From positions 1-64,000 of the forward strand of contig CANJBQ010000001.1 of the NCBI GenBank assembly GCA_947472645.1: DNA of 64,000 nt, given 5' to 3'. Within the stretch, counting starts at the first letter, position 1. Every line of letters begins with the position of its first letter. Below the pieces are notes generated by a model. It was not told the origin of the DNA. It made no database searches and saw only the letters and a program-made list of their open reading frames with translations. The DNA is from Burkholderiaceae bacterium. GTDB taxonomy: Bacteria; Pseudomonadota; Gammaproteobacteria; Burkholderiales; Burkholderiaceae. Positions 16,982-26,140 of this stretch are shown piece after piece. A program made the position numbers and the translations under genes.

Positions 16982-18442
16982 ATGATTAATATTGTTCCTG
17001 TGATTTTATGTGGTGGTTCTGGCTCAAGGCTTTGGCCATTGTCCAGAAATGGATTTCCGAAACAATTTTTAGCCCTTGCTGGAAATGAAAGCTTATTTCA
17101 GCAAACCTTATCGCGTGCCACGAAGATTGCAGATGACAAGACTAGCAAAATCAAAAGTTATGTACCAGTCATTGTCACGATTGAAGAGCATCGTTTTTTA
17201 GCTGTAGAGCAGTTGCGTGAATTAAAGCTTGAAGCTAACTTTCTGCTTGAGCCAGTTGGTAAAAATACGGCCCCAGCGCTGACCATGGCGGCTTTATTTG
17301 TTGAAGAAACGTATTCATCAACAACGATCATGGTCATGATGCCCAGTGATCAAACCGTGACCAATGAGCAAGCTTGGTTAGAAGCTATTAGACAGTCCAT
17401 TCATCAAGCACAGGCAGGTGGAATCGTTACTCTAGGTGTGCCACCAACGCATCCGGAGACGGGTTATGGCTATATACAAAAGCAGGGACCTGCCAATGAA
17501 AACCAGGCGTTTGATGTCGTTCAATTCACCGAAAAACCAAACCAAACAACCGCAAAGCAATATATCGACTCAGGCAACTATCTGTGGAATAGTGGGATTT
17601 TTATAATGCAAACGAGTGTGTGGCTCGAGGCGACACAACAATTTAGTCCAGACATCCTTAAAACAACGCAAGCCGCTTGGCAAACTAAAGTGATTGATCA
17701 TGGTGGTTATGTCGATTTTATAAGACCCAATAAAGAACTCTTTTTAACGATTCCTAGTGATTCGATTGACTATGCCGTCATTGAAAAATGCCCAGCTAAG
17801 ATCTCGATCAAAGTCGTACCTCTCAATGCGGGTTGGAGTGACTTAGGGGCTTGGGATGCTGTCTGGAGTGTTGGGAAGAAAGACCAAGATCACAATGTGG
17901 TGAAGGGTGATGTACTTGTAGAAAATACCACGAACTCATTTATTCATTCATCGGGAAGACTTGTTGGCGTTGTTGGACTGAAGGATATTGTCATTATTGA
18001 GACGGCGGACGCTGTCTTAGTAGCCGATAAAAACAATAGTCAGTCAGTCAAGAAAATTGTCGAGCAATTGGCTACTCTGCAGCGAGAAGAAAAGAATCTG
18101 CACCGAAAAGTTCACAGGCCGTGGGGATGGTATGACAGTGTCGATGAAGGTGAAAACTTTAAAGTCAAACGCATCCAAGTGAACCCTCAAGCAAGTCTGA
18201 GTTTACAAATGCATCATCATCGGGCCGAGCATTGGATTGTGGTCAAAGGTACCGCAGAAATCACGAATGGTGATCAGGTTCTCACCCTTACTGAAAATCA
18301 AAGTACGTATATTCCAATAGGACAAAAACATCGACTCCATAATCCAGGAAGTACCCCACTCGAAATCATTGAAGTGCAGTCGGGCTCCTACCTTGGTGAA
18401 GATGACATTGTTAGGTTTGAGGATACCTTTGGTAGAAGTTAA
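16982..18442 (+). CDS. manC: Mannose-1-phosphate guanylyltransferase / mannose-6-phosphate isomerase
   Basis: The type II PMI/GMP bifunctional enzyme makes GDP-mannose. The 486-residue protein (from ATG 16982, since an upstream frame extension lacks family sequence) has VILCGGSGSRLWPLSR and FPKQFL in the N-terminal guanylyltransferase domain, FTEKP in the middle, WNSGIF, and DYAVIEK. The C-terminal cupin domain has RPWGWYDSVDEGENFKVKRI, SLQMHHHRAEHWIVV and YIPIGQKHRLHNPG. It heads the glycan locus, 34 bp before the rfaH-like gene. GDP-mannose may supply mannosyl residues or GDP-fucose for the fucosyltransferase at 56778 (gmd and fcl are not in the window). Confidence 0.95.
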   Translation: MINIVPVILCGGSGSRLWPLSRNGFPKQFLALAGNESLFQQTLSRATKIADDKTSKIKSYVPVIVTIEEHRFLAVEQLRELKLEANFLLEPVGKNTAPALTMAALFVEETYSSTTIMVMMPSDQTVTNEQAWLEAIRQSIHQAQAGGIVTLGVPPTHPETGYGYIQKQGPANENQAFDVVQFTEKPNQTTAKQYIDSGNYLWNSGIFIMQTSVWLEATQQFSPDILKTTQAAWQTKVIDHGGYVDFIRPNKELFLTIPSDSIDYAVIEKCPAKISIKVVPLNAGWSDLGAWDAVWSVGKKDQDHNVVKGDVLVENTTNSFIHSSGRLVGVVGLKDIVIIETADAVLVADKNNSQSVKKIVEQLATLQREEKNLHRKVHRPWGWYDSVDEGENFKVKRIQVNPQASLSLQMHHHRAEHWIVVKGTAEITNGDQVLTLTENQSTYIPIGQKHRLHNPGSTPLEIIEVQSGSYLGEDDIVRFEDTFGRS

Positions 18443-18476
18443 ACCTATTGTAATAACAGAAAAATCATTATCTATT

Positions 18477-18971
18477 ATGAAATGGTACGTCATACAAACT
18501 AAACCGCAGCAAGAGTTTCGCGCCTTAGAAAATCTTCAAAACCAAGGCTTTGAGGTCTATTTACCGATTCATGGAGTTGAGAAATTACGTCGATCTCAGA
18601 TACAGGTGAAACAAGAACCTTTATTTTCACGATATCTTTTTATTCGCTTAGATCAAGTTCTTAGTAACTGGGGGGTCATTCGCTCAACTAGAGGAGTGAG
18701 TCAATTATTACGATTTGGGATCGAGTCACAACCATCGGTAGTAGACGATCAGATCATCCTATTTTTAAAAACAAAGTTGGATGATCAGAATCTAACAAAG
18801 ACGCTTTTTACCGATCAAGAGCTAGTTCAGGTAAAGATGGGTCCTTTTACGGGGTTGGAGGGTTTTTATCAAAAACTGATTCAAACCTGCTCCGGAGAAA
18901 CGAGAGCTTTATTACTCATCGAAGTTTTGGGGAAGCTACAACGTATTGCGATTCCCCTCACTAATCTGTAA
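18477..18971 (+). CDS. rfaH: RfaH-like specialised NusG paralogue (operon antiterminator)
   Basis: RfaH proteins are recruited to RNA polymerase at ops sites and suppress termination in long surface-polysaccharide operons. The 164-residue product starts MKWYVIQTKPQQEFRALENL, followed by GFEVYLPIHGVEKLRRSQIQ, then LFSRYLFIRLD and IRSTRGVSQLLRFG: the NGN domain. The C-terminal KOW part shows VKMGPFTGLEGFY and LLIEVLGKLQRIAIP. The ATG at 18477 was chosen because MKWYVIQTK is the canonical start. An exact ops element occurs at 19107-19119, 136 bp downstream of this gene, so the presumed factor and its site are neighbours. Confidence 0.92.
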   Translation: MKWYVIQTKPQQEFRALENLQNQGFEVYLPIHGVEKLRRSQIQVKQEPLFSRYLFIRLDQVLSNWGVIRSTRGVSQLLRFGIESQPSVVDDQIILFLKTKLDDQNLTKTLFTDQELVQVKMGPFTGLEGFYQKLIQTCSGETRALLLIEVLGKLQRIAIPLTNL

Positions 18972-18979
18972 ATTGCGTT

Positions 18980-19006
18980 AAATTTGTTTGCACCCAACAA
19001 GTTTTT
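18980..19006 (+). terminator. Weak intrinsic terminator after the rfaH-like gene
   Basis: AAATTTGTT (18980-18988) can pair with AACAAGTTT (18996-19004) including one G-U pair, with the loop TGCACCC, and a run of five T occupies 19002-19006. The stem is AT-rich, so efficiency would be low. If real, it separates manC-rfaH from the ops-controlled operon. Confidence 0.35.
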
Positions 19007-19045
19007 ACAAGCATTGTCGATTTAACACTCAATCTGATAGAAATA

Positions 19046-19074
19046 TTGTAATATGTTCAATAGTTGAACATATT
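19046..19074 (+). promoter_or_regulatory. Palindrome over a promoter-like sequence, likely MarR-EPS operator
   Basis: AATATGTTCAA (19050-19060) and TTGAACATATT (19064-19074) form a perfect inverted repeat around TAG. TTGTAA (19046-19051) and CATATT (19069-19074) are 17 bp apart and could be -35 and -10 boxes (4 of 6 each), so a repressor on the palindrome would block the promoter. The site is 83 bp upstream of the MarR-family gene, fitting autoregulation and control of the operon. Confidence 0.6.
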
Positions 19075-19106
19075 GCTAAATCTTTTCAAAAAGAGAGTCG
19101 CGATAG

Positions 19107-19119
19107 GGCGGTAGCGTGC
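19107..19119 (+). promoter_or_regulatory. ops element (RfaH recruitment site)
   Basis: GGCGGTAGCGTGC at 19107-19119 is identical to the core ops/JUMPstart sequence of enterobacterial RfaH-dependent operons. It lies in the presumed untranslated leader, 38 bp upstream of the MarR-EPS ATG and just downstream of the palindromic promoter. An RfaH-like gene is immediately upstream. This strongly suggests antitermination control of the 44-kb plus-strand operon that follows. Confidence 0.9.
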
Positions 19120-19156
19120 TTCTTCTGTTCATCATCAATACTTCATAGTTAATAAT

Positions 19157-19513
19157 ATGCAACAAGAAATTAATCTTAAACTACTGAAAATCATAGAAAA
19201 TAATCCTGAAATTACTCAAAGAGAGCTATCACAGACTCTTGGGGTAAGTTTAGGCAAAGTCAATTATTGCCTGAAGGCCTTAAAAGAAAAAGGCTTGGTG
19301 AAGTGGGGTAATTTTTCGAATAATCCTCATAAAACCAAATACCTCCATTTATTAACCCCGAAGGGTGCAGCAGAAAAGCTAATCATGACCTCAAATTTTT
19401 TGAATCGCAAACTCGCAGAATATGAAGAGCTAAAGATGGAGATTGAGGCATTAAGAGTCGAAGTCAAGCATGTAGAGTTAACCAAGACTGTAGATGGTCA
19501 ATACAATTCATGA
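19157..19513 (+). CDS. MarR family EPS-associated transcriptional regulator
   Basis: The 118-residue protein has a winged helix-turn-helix: LLKIIENNPEITQRELSQTL, then GVSLGKVNYCLKALKEKGLV, and KWGNFSNNPHKTKYLHLLTP as the wing. The C-terminal third is a charged coiled-coil-like helix (LNRKLAEYEELKMEIEALR). This matches the EPS-associated MarR subfamily found at the head of polysaccharide loci beside RfaH/NusG paralogues. It is the first gene after the ops site, and the 11-bp-arm palindrome upstream is its probable site. The ligand, if any, is unknown. Confidence 0.88.
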   Translation: MQQEINLKLLKIIENNPEITQRELSQTLGVSLGKVNYCLKALKEKGLVKWGNFSNNPHKTKYLHLLTPKGAAEKLIMTSNFLNRKLAEYEELKMEIEALRVEVKHVELTKTVDGQYNS

Positions 19514-19561
19514 AATATTGATTTGGTGAAACATCATTTTTACTATTAGATTGATCTTCCA

Positions 19562-20560
19562 TTGACAGTCCTATTAACAGGTGGCACTGGTTATATTGGC
19601 AGTCATACTGCTACCGCATTATCAGAAGCTGGTCATGAAGTTATTCTCTTGGATAACTTTTGCAATAGTCATCGTGCCATATTAGAGCGATTAGAAAAAA
19701 TAGTAGGTAAATCTGTGCCTTGTATTGAAGGAGATGTCCGCGATACGGCGCTGGTAAAGAGGACATTGCAGGAATATGGGGTTGAGGTTGTGATCCATCT
19801 GGCAGGACTAAAGGCCGTTGGCGAGTCAGTAAAAACACCCTTGAATTACTATGAAAATAATGTACACGGCACATTAAGTTTGCTAAGAGCCATGGATGAG
19901 GCGGACGTTAATAATATGATCTTTAGTTCTAGCGCAACCGTCTATGGAGACCCTCAGTACTTACCGATTGATGAGGATCACCCACTCGCACCGACCAATC
20001 CTTACGGAAGAACTAAGCTTTATATTGAACAAATCTTAGAGGATCATGTCAGAGCAAATGACAATATAAAAGTAGTGAATTTACGGTATTTCAACCCGGT
20101 AGGATCCCATAGCTCAGCTCTGCTGGGAGAAGACCCTAGAGGCATTCCCAATAATCTCATGCCTTTTATGGCTCGAGTAGCAAGCGGCGAGCTAAAAGAG
20201 TTAAGTGTTTTTGGAGATGATTATCCGACAATGGATGGAACGGGAGTGCGAGATTACATTCACGTCGTAGACTTAGCAGAAGGGCACGTTGCAGCACTAG
20301 AGTTCCTTCCTAGATCAACAGGATTTGAGACATTTAACTTAGGCACTGGTAGTGGCTTTAGTGTTTTACAAGTCATTCAATCCTATGAAGTTGCTTGTGG
20401 AAAAAAAATCCCTTATCAAATCGTTAAAAGACGTCCAGGGGATATTGCGAGTTGTTATACAGACCCAAATAAAGCAAATGCCGTCCTAAAATGGAAGGCA
20501 AATCGAAGTCTTTCGGAGATGTGCTTAAGTTCATGGGACTTTCAGAGGCGGCTTAACTAA
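19562..20560 (+). CDS. galE: UDP-glucose 4-epimerase
   Basis: GalE interconverts UDP-glucose and UDP-galactose (sometimes the N-acetyl forms). The 332-residue SDR has LLTGGTGYIGSHTATAL (residues 4-20; NAD-binding), VIHLAGLKAVGES, SSSATVYGDP, and the YGRTK catalytic motif (Y and K) near residue 150. NLRYFNPVGSH and GTGVRDYIHVVDLAEGHV are also typical. The start is TTG at 19562, with no clear ribosome-binding site. It is the first enzyme gene of the ops-controlled operon. Confidence 0.92.
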   Translation: MTVLLTGGTGYIGSHTATALSEAGHEVILLDNFCNSHRAILERLEKIVGKSVPCIEGDVRDTALVKRTLQEYGVEVVIHLAGLKAVGESVKTPLNYYENNVHGTLSLLRAMDEADVNNMIFSSSATVYGDPQYLPIDEDHPLAPTNPYGRTKLYIEQILEDHVRANDNIKVVNLRYFNPVGSHSSALLGEDPRGIPNNLMPFMARVASGELKELSVFGDDYPTMDGTGVRDYIHVVDLAEGHVAALEFLPRSTGFETFNLGTGSGFSVLQVIQSYEVACGKKIPYQIVKRRPGDIASCYTDPNKANAVLKWKANRSLSEMCLSSWDFQRRLN

Positions 20561-20636
20561 AATCCTCATCTTTTAAAGCGATTTTGGAAATGACTTCATT
20601 TAGCCAATTTTAAAGATTAAATAACTTATAACTTTC

Positions 20637-22430
20637 TTGATTAATTCAGATATCCGTACTCAGAACTCCATCATCGGTATGATTCTGGATTTATGGTCTA
20701 AATTACAATCAAAAAGAAGAAAACAGTTTGTTGGTTTAGTATTTTTGATGGTGTTAGCATCGTTTTCTGAAATGGTCAGTATCGGTATTATTTATCCTTT
20801 TTTAGGTATTTTGACATCCCCTGAGCGAGCAATGAATTTTCCAGCAATCAAGTCAATTGCTGCATTAGTAAAAATCGATACGCCACAACAGTTGCTTTTT
20901 CCCATCATGATTGGTTTTATATTATCAGTTCTGATTGCAGGAGCCATTCGCTTAACACTTTTATATACCAGTACCCGATATGCTTATGCAGTTGGGGCTG
21001 ATATCAGCTTGGATATGTATAGACGGTCACTGTATCAACCTTATTTGGTTCACATCAATCGAAATAGTAGTGAGGTAATTAATGCGATTAGTGGAAAAAC
21101 GGCAATGATAATTGGGAGTATTTTAGTGCCGATGATGGCGCTGATCAGTGCGAGTTTTTTATTTTTTGGGGTATTACTAGCATTGCTAGCAATTGATATA
21201 TCTATCGCGCTCGGAGTGAGTCTTCTTTTTGGGGTTATATATTACGTAATTCTTCGTTTGACAAAAACTTCTTTACAAAAAAATAGTGAGTGTATTGCAG
21301 ACCAATCTAGTCAAGTTATCAAGTCACTTCAAGAGGGATTAGGAGGCATACGAGATGTTCTTCTGAATGGAGTTCAAGAAGTCTATTGCAAGATATATCA
21401 GCAAGCAGATCTCCCTCTCAGGCTTGCCCAAGGTAATAATTCGTTCATTAGCGCAAGTCCACGGCTTCTGATAGAAATGATTGGAATGATTTTAGTGGCC
21501 TGTTTGGCCTATTACCTCAGTATTAAAAACATGGCTAACGGGGGAGAGGTTGTCATCCCAGTTCTTGGCGCCCTTGCACTTGGAGCGCAACGATTATTAC
21601 CCGTCCTTCAGCAAGGGTACTCATCCCTTGCCATTATTCGGGGAGCAAATGCAACGTTAAGAGATGTATTAATGATGCTAGATCAACCCTTATTAGATGG
21701 GGATAGAGACAAGGCGACAGATTCAGTACCATTCAATAAAAGTATAAAGTTGAGCCACATTGGGTTTAGATATTACCAAGATTCTCCGCATGTTTTGAAA
21801 GAGATTGATCTAGAGATACGCAAAGGGCAACGGGTAGGTTTTGTAGGGACAACTGGCGCTGGTAAAAGCACCTTATTAGATATTGTGATGGGTTTACTCA
21901 ACCCGATTGAAGGTGGTTTGATGGTTGATGGTCAGCAAATCCTTAAAAACAATATCAGGTCATGGCAAAAACATATTTCTCATGTTCCACAAAGCATATA
22001 TTTAGCGGATTCTTCCATAGAAGAAAATATTGCGTTTGGGGTGCCTATCAAAGAGATTGATCATGCCATAGTTCGGCTCGCGGCTCGTCAAGCTCAAATC
22101 TCAAAAGTGATAGAGGGCTTACCCCTCGGATACAAAACAAAAATTGGTGAGCGTGGCATTCGTTTATCAGGTGGTCAGCGACAGCGTATTGGGATTGCTC
22201 GAGCTTTATATAAACAAGCGGATGTTATTGTCTTTGATGAGGCAACTAGTTCATTAGATAGTGAAACAGAGCAAAGCGTCATGGAAGCGGTAGATGGTCT
22301 TCAGAAAGATTTAACGATTTTGATTATTGCTCACCGCCTTACTACGCTGAAAAACTGCGATTTTATTGTAGAGTTAGAGCACGGTAATATCAAGCGTGTT
22401 GATAGTTATAGTAATTTAATAAAACTTTAA
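20637..22430 (+). CDS. ABC exporter, PglK/MsbA-like, probable lipid-linked oligosaccharide flippase
   Basis: This 597-residue half-transporter has an N-terminal six-helix membrane domain (about residues 25-330) and a C-terminal ATPase. The ATPase shows Walker A VGFVGTTGAGKSTLLD, HVPQSIYLADSSIEENIAFG, signature RLSGGQRQRIGIARAL, and Walker B VIVFDEATSSLD with IAHRL. Homodimers of this type flip lipid-linked glycans (PglK in Campylobacter) or lipid A. It is the only exporter seen in the locus. The assigned start is TTG at 20637; an ATG at 20679 is an alternative. It ends 2 bp before the next gene. Confidence 0.88.
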   Translation: MINSDIRTQNSIIGMILDLWSKLQSKRRKQFVGLVFLMVLASFSEMVSIGIIYPFLGILTSPERAMNFPAIKSIAALVKIDTPQQLLFPIMIGFILSVLIAGAIRLTLLYTSTRYAYAVGADISLDMYRRSLYQPYLVHINRNSSEVINAISGKTAMIIGSILVPMMALISASFLFFGVLLALLAIDISIALGVSLLFGVIYYVILRLTKTSLQKNSECIADQSSQVIKSLQEGLGGIRDVLLNGVQEVYCKIYQQADLPLRLAQGNNSFISASPRLLIEMIGMILVACLAYYLSIKNMANGGEVVIPVLGALALGAQRLLPVLQQGYSSLAIIRGANATLRDVLMMLDQPLLDGDRDKATDSVPFNKSIKLSHIGFRYYQDSPHVLKEIDLEIRKGQRVGFVGTTGAGKSTLLDIVMGLLNPIEGGLMVDGQQILKNNIRSWQKHISHVPQSIYLADSSIEENIAFGVPIKEIDHAIVRLAARQAQISKVIEGLPLGYKTKIGERGIRLSGGQRQRIGIARALYKQADVIVFDEATSSLDSETEQSVMEAVDGLQKDLTILIIAHRLTTLKNCDFIVELEHGNIKRVDSYSNLIKL

Positions 22431-22432
22431 AT

Positions 22433-23434
22433 ATGACTCCATTTTTTTCTATTGGAATTACAACATTTAATAGAGTATATTTTCTAAAGGAGTGTATTAA
22501 AACAATTCTAGAGCAAGAATACAAAAATTTTGAAGTCATAATAGGTAATGATTTTATCTATCAAGAGTTAACAGAAGATATATTGGGTTATAAAGACTCT
22601 CGAATAAAAATAATAAACCACAAAGAAAATATTGGCCCTATTGCTAATGCTAATAATTTAATTGCGTTAAGTAAAGGAAACTACTTTACCCTTATCGCTG
22701 ATGATGACTTGCACGCTAGTAAATATTTTCAGGTAATGCACAAGGCAATCTTGAAATATAAGTATCCAAAATGCATCTTTACCAACTTCACTTCAGATTA
22801 TCAGGAAATTAAAAGAGTAAACAAAATTAATGATGATATTTGTATTGAATTTAAAGAATATACTGGGCCAGATTTTCTAACTAGTTATCTATCAAGGAAT
22901 TTGAATACAGTTGGCTGCTATGGAGTATTTGATCTAAGTTATCTCAGAAAAATTGGAGGAATGAGGCAGCTTGGTTATGGAAGATCAATGTATGGTGAGA
23001 TGCCACTAGTTTTTTACGCGGGTTTGCAACACACTGTGGTTTATAGTGAAATTCCTCTTGTCTACTTCCGTGTACACGAGGGCTCCTTGTCTAATAATAC
23101 GGACGATGTTGGGGAGTATATTAGTTCGCAACGCGAGCTAATTAAAATGGTATACCCAATACTAGTTAGCAAAAGCATTAAAAAAGATTTCAATAAAAAC
23201 TTTTATTTATTATTAAAGTGGTGCATTAATGATGTATTGACTGTTATGTCAAGATCTCAAAAAAATAACCTAATAAACCAAGCTAACTATGTTAGTTTTT
23301 TATATGAACATATCTTTTTTATAAAAAATGCAAGATATATTTGGAAAGTAATCATTTATTATATTTTTAGTGAATATATATTCTTTAAACATATTACCAA
23401 AAGTAAGTTGAGATCACTGATTAATTTGCTTTGA
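22433..23434 (+). CDS. Family 2 glycosyltransferase
   Basis: The 333-residue protein has a GT-A domain: FFSIGITTFNRVYFLKECIK at the N-terminus, then EYKNFEVIIGND, and the DxD-like ADDDLHAS near residue 95. The C-terminal 100 residues are hydrophobic and basic and may associate with the membrane. The gene is noticeably more AT-rich than its neighbours (12 G/C in the 60 bases from 22441), suggesting separate acquisition. The donor and acceptor sugars cannot be predicted. It follows the ABC exporter by 2 bp. Confidence 0.85.
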   Translation: MTPFFSIGITTFNRVYFLKECIKTILEQEYKNFEVIIGNDFIYQELTEDILGYKDSRIKIINHKENIGPIANANNLIALSKGNYFTLIADDDLHASKYFQVMHKAILKYKYPKCIFTNFTSDYQEIKRVNKINDDICIEFKEYTGPDFLTSYLSRNLNTVGCYGVFDLSYLRKIGGMRQLGYGRSMYGEMPLVFYAGLQHTVVYSEIPLVYFRVHEGSLSNNTDDVGEYISSQRELIKMVYPILVSKSIKKDFNKNFYLLLKWCINDVLTVMSRSQKNNLINQANYVSFLYEHIFFIKNARYIWKVIIYYIFSEYIFFKHITKSKLRSLINLL

Positions 23435-23616
23435 AATCTGGCGGATGTTGGTGGAGAAATTTTCTAATATAATAAGGACAACAAAAGATTTCACTGATTT
23501 AAAATATTTACTTCATTTTTATTGAACTAATTATTAAAAATGATTTGTATCCTTATTTGTTAGGCGAAAGTTTTAATATCTTAGCTTTTTAATATGTTGT
23601 AAAAGAGGGGAAAAAG

Positions 23617-24843
23617 ATGAGCTCTTGTAGAGTGTGTAATTCGAAAATACTGCCATTTATGAGTTTTGGCAGGATGCCTATTGCTAATGGATTTTTACCA
23701 CCCGGCAGCATTGATCTTGAAGAATATTTTTTCGAGCTTGCTCCAGCGTTTTGCGATGTGTGCGGAATGTTCCAAATCGTTGAGCAACCAAATCCAGAGA
23801 TTATGTTTCATGACCATTACGCATTTCACTCAAGCACCTCACAGTTCATGATAAAGCATTTTAAAGCTTTTTCCGATTTTGTAATTTCAGATTATTTTTC
23901 TGGAAAGAATTCCCCCTTCGTTGTGGAGTTAGGTAGCAATGACGGTATTATGTTATCGAACTTCAAGCAAGCAGGAATCGATCATTTGGGAATTGAGCCA
24001 TCTGAGAATGTCGCAGACATTGCCAGGGCAAAAGGAATTAATACCATTAGTAAATTTTTTGATGAGGCACTAGCTGATAATATTGTTACACAATACGGCA
24101 AAGCTGATGCTGTTTTATCTGCCAACGTCATGTGTCATATTCCAAATATTCACTCTGTTGCCAAAGGTGTACGAAGATTGCTTAAGTCGGATGGAGTTCT
24201 TATTTTCGAAGATCCGTATTTAGGTGATGTAATTGACAAAGTTTCATATGATCAAATTTACGATGAGCACGTATTTCTTTTTTCAGCAACCTCTGTACGT
24301 AGAGCTTTTGGAGATCATGGACTTGAATTAATTGATGTTTTTCCCCAGGCGACACATGGTGGATCGATGAGATATGTTTTAGCCCCAGTGCGGAGTAGAC
24401 AAGTCTCAAAGAGAGTCTCATTTCAGATCGATAAAGAGATGGCGCAAGGTTTACATTTGCCAAAAACCTACCAGAAGTTTCGAAAAGATTGCGAAACCTC
24501 TAGAAGTAATTTATTAAAAACCATTGAAGATCTGCTTGCTCAGGGCAAGCGTATAGTAGGTTATGGTGCGACATCCAAAAGTACCACGATAACTAATTAC
24601 TGTGGTATCGGGCCTCAGCATATTGAGTACATTTCTGATACAACGCCTATTAAGAAGGGAACGTATTCTCCGGGGATGCATATACCGATCCGAGCCCACG
24701 AATCGTTTTCTGAAAACTTGCCAGAATATGCACTATTATTTGCATGGAATCATGCTCAAGAGATTATGGAGAAGGAGTTGAGTTTTAAAGAAAATGGTGG
24801 GAAGTGGATTATTTATGTACCACGAGTTGAGGTGATTGTTTGA
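23617..24843 (+). CDS. SAM-dependent sugar C-methyltransferase
   Basis: The 408-residue protein has the layout of NDP-sugar C-methyltransferases (TylC3/NovU type). It has an N-terminal zinc-binding region with CRVCNSKI and FCDVCGMFQIVEQP, a central methyltransferase domain with VVELGSNDGIMLSNF (about 105-120) and FEDPYLGDVI with YDEHVFLFS, and a C-terminal Rossmann-like domain with IVGYGATSKSTT and YISDTTPIKKGTYSPG. It likely methylates a 4-keto-6-deoxysugar nucleotide. It has a good AGAGGGG Shine-Dalgarno after a 182-bp gap in which no clear promoter was seen. The stop overlaps the next start (TTGA). Confidence 0.88.
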   Translation: MSSCRVCNSKILPFMSFGRMPIANGFLPPGSIDLEEYFFELAPAFCDVCGMFQIVEQPNPEIMFHDHYAFHSSTSQFMIKHFKAFSDFVISDYFSGKNSPFVVELGSNDGIMLSNFKQAGIDHLGIEPSENVADIARAKGINTISKFFDEALADNIVTQYGKADAVLSANVMCHIPNIHSVAKGVRRLLKSDGVLIFEDPYLGDVIDKVSYDQIYDEHVFLFSATSVRRAFGDHGLELIDVFPQATHGGSMRYVLAPVRSRQVSKRVSFQIDKEMAQGLHLPKTYQKFRKDCETSRSNLLKTIEDLLAQGKRIVGYGATSKSTTITNYCGIGPQHIEYISDTTPIKKGTYSPGMHIPIRAHESFSENLPEYALLFAWNHAQEIMEKELSFKENGGKWIIYVPRVEVIV

Positions 24844-25970
24844 TCCCACTAATGTCGCCAGTGGTTCAAAATAGGACTCATAAATTAGAGATTCTTTCGG
24901 TGATAAGCGAAGTTATTGAGAGCGGTGATTACATTTTGGGCCCCACTGTAGCTGCTTTTGAGAGAGAATTTGCTGAATTTTGTAATATGCCTTTTGCCAT
25001 TGGCGTAAACAGCGGTACTGATGCCCTGACATTGGCTTTAATTGCTTTGGGCGTAGGCGTAGGTGATGAGGTGATAACTGTGTCCCATACTGCTTTAGCA
25101 ACCGTTGCGGGAATTGTAGCTTCTGGGGCAACACCAGTGTGTATTGATATAGATTTAGACTCTTATACCATGTCCCCACTGTGTTTGAAGGCAGTCATAT
25201 CACCGAAAACCAAAGCAATTGTCGTAGTTCATTTATACGGACAGACTGCCGATATGGATGCCATTCTTGAGATTGCTCGTGAAAACAATATTTACGTTGT
25301 AGAGGACTGCGCGCAAGCTACAGGCGCTCGCTACAAGGGGTCGAAAGTTGGAAGTCTCGGTATTATTGGTTGTTTTAGTTTTTATCCAACAAAAAATCTT
25401 GGGGCCATTGGTGATGGCGGCATGGTTGTAACTAGAGATGAAAAAATTGCTGAACGTGTACACAGGATTAGGCAATATGGCTGGAGTAATGATCGCAAAA
25501 CTGAATACATAGGACTTAATTCACGGCTTGACGAAATGCAGGCTGCAATTTTAATTAAAAAGCTACCTAAGCTTGACGAATGGAATGCAAGAAGACTTGA
25601 AATTGCAAATATATACAGGTTGGCATTAATATCTTGTCCCATTTTTCTTCCAATTGAAAGGCCTGAGGCTAATCACGTTTACCATTTATTTGTTATTAGA
25701 ACCAATAAAAGGAATTCATTGAGGAAATTTTTATTAGAAAACGGCGTGATGACTGGTATTCACTATCCACAACCAGTTCACTATCATGGCGGTTATAGTC
25801 GTTTAATTAAAGTTCAGGAAACGCAACTTGTGAATACAGAAAAAATTGTAGATGAAATTTTGTCTTTGCCAATGTATCCAGAACTCACTAATGAAAATGT
25901 TAATTACATAACATCTTTAATCCAAAATTTTTTCTCTGAGAGTCAAGAGTCTTTAGATTTTGCTAAATAG
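24840..25970 (+). CDS. DegT/DnrJ family sugar aminotransferase (QdtB/FdtB-like)
   Basis: This is a PLP enzyme that aminates keto-sugar nucleotides. The 376-residue protein shows GVNSGTDALTLALIALGVG, HLYGQTADMDAI, VVEDCAQATGARYKG, and the PLP-lysine segment FSFYPTKNLGAIGDGGMV (K near residue 185). The PTKNLGA form is typical of dTDP-3-amino-sugar enzymes such as QdtB and FdtB, which pair with a 3,4-ketoisomerase; a FdtA-like gene is at 29616. The TTG start overlaps the stop of the methyltransferase gene. Confidence 0.88.
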   Translation: MIPLMSPVVQNRTHKLEILSVISEVIESGDYILGPTVAAFEREFAEFCNMPFAIGVNSGTDALTLALIALGVGVGDEVITVSHTALATVAGIVASGATPVCIDIDLDSYTMSPLCLKAVISPKTKAIVVVHLYGQTADMDAILEIARENNIYVVEDCAQATGARYKGSKVGSLGIIGCFSFYPTKNLGAIGDGGMVVTRDEKIAERVHRIRQYGWSNDRKTEYIGLNSRLDEMQAAILIKKLPKLDEWNARRLEIANIYRLALISCPIFLPIERPEANHVYHLFVIRTNKRNSLRKFLLENGVMTGIHYPQPVHYHGGYSRLIKVQETQLVNTEKIVDEILSLPMYPELTNENVNYITSLIQNFFSESQESLDFAK

Positions 25971-26140
25971 CGTAAAAAATGAAAAACTTGACGCGAGTGA
26001 ATTATTCAAGAAGGCGCGGTGATTAGCATCTAAAGCTCACTCAATAAGTAACAATTCATAGTCAATTAAACTTTTTCCTTTAGGGGATGTTTTATTAATG
26101 CTCTAAAAATTATAATTTTCTTAAATCGTAGGGATAAAAA

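Noticed and set aside
16789-16983. 64-codon minus-strand frame before manC
   Set aside because: AT-rich chance frame with no conserved sequence; it would occupy the manC promoter region.
23435-23616. Internal promoter around the TATAAT-like sequence near 23470
   Set aside because: A -10-like hexamer is present but no acceptable -35 at 16-18 bp; expected by chance in AT-rich DNA.
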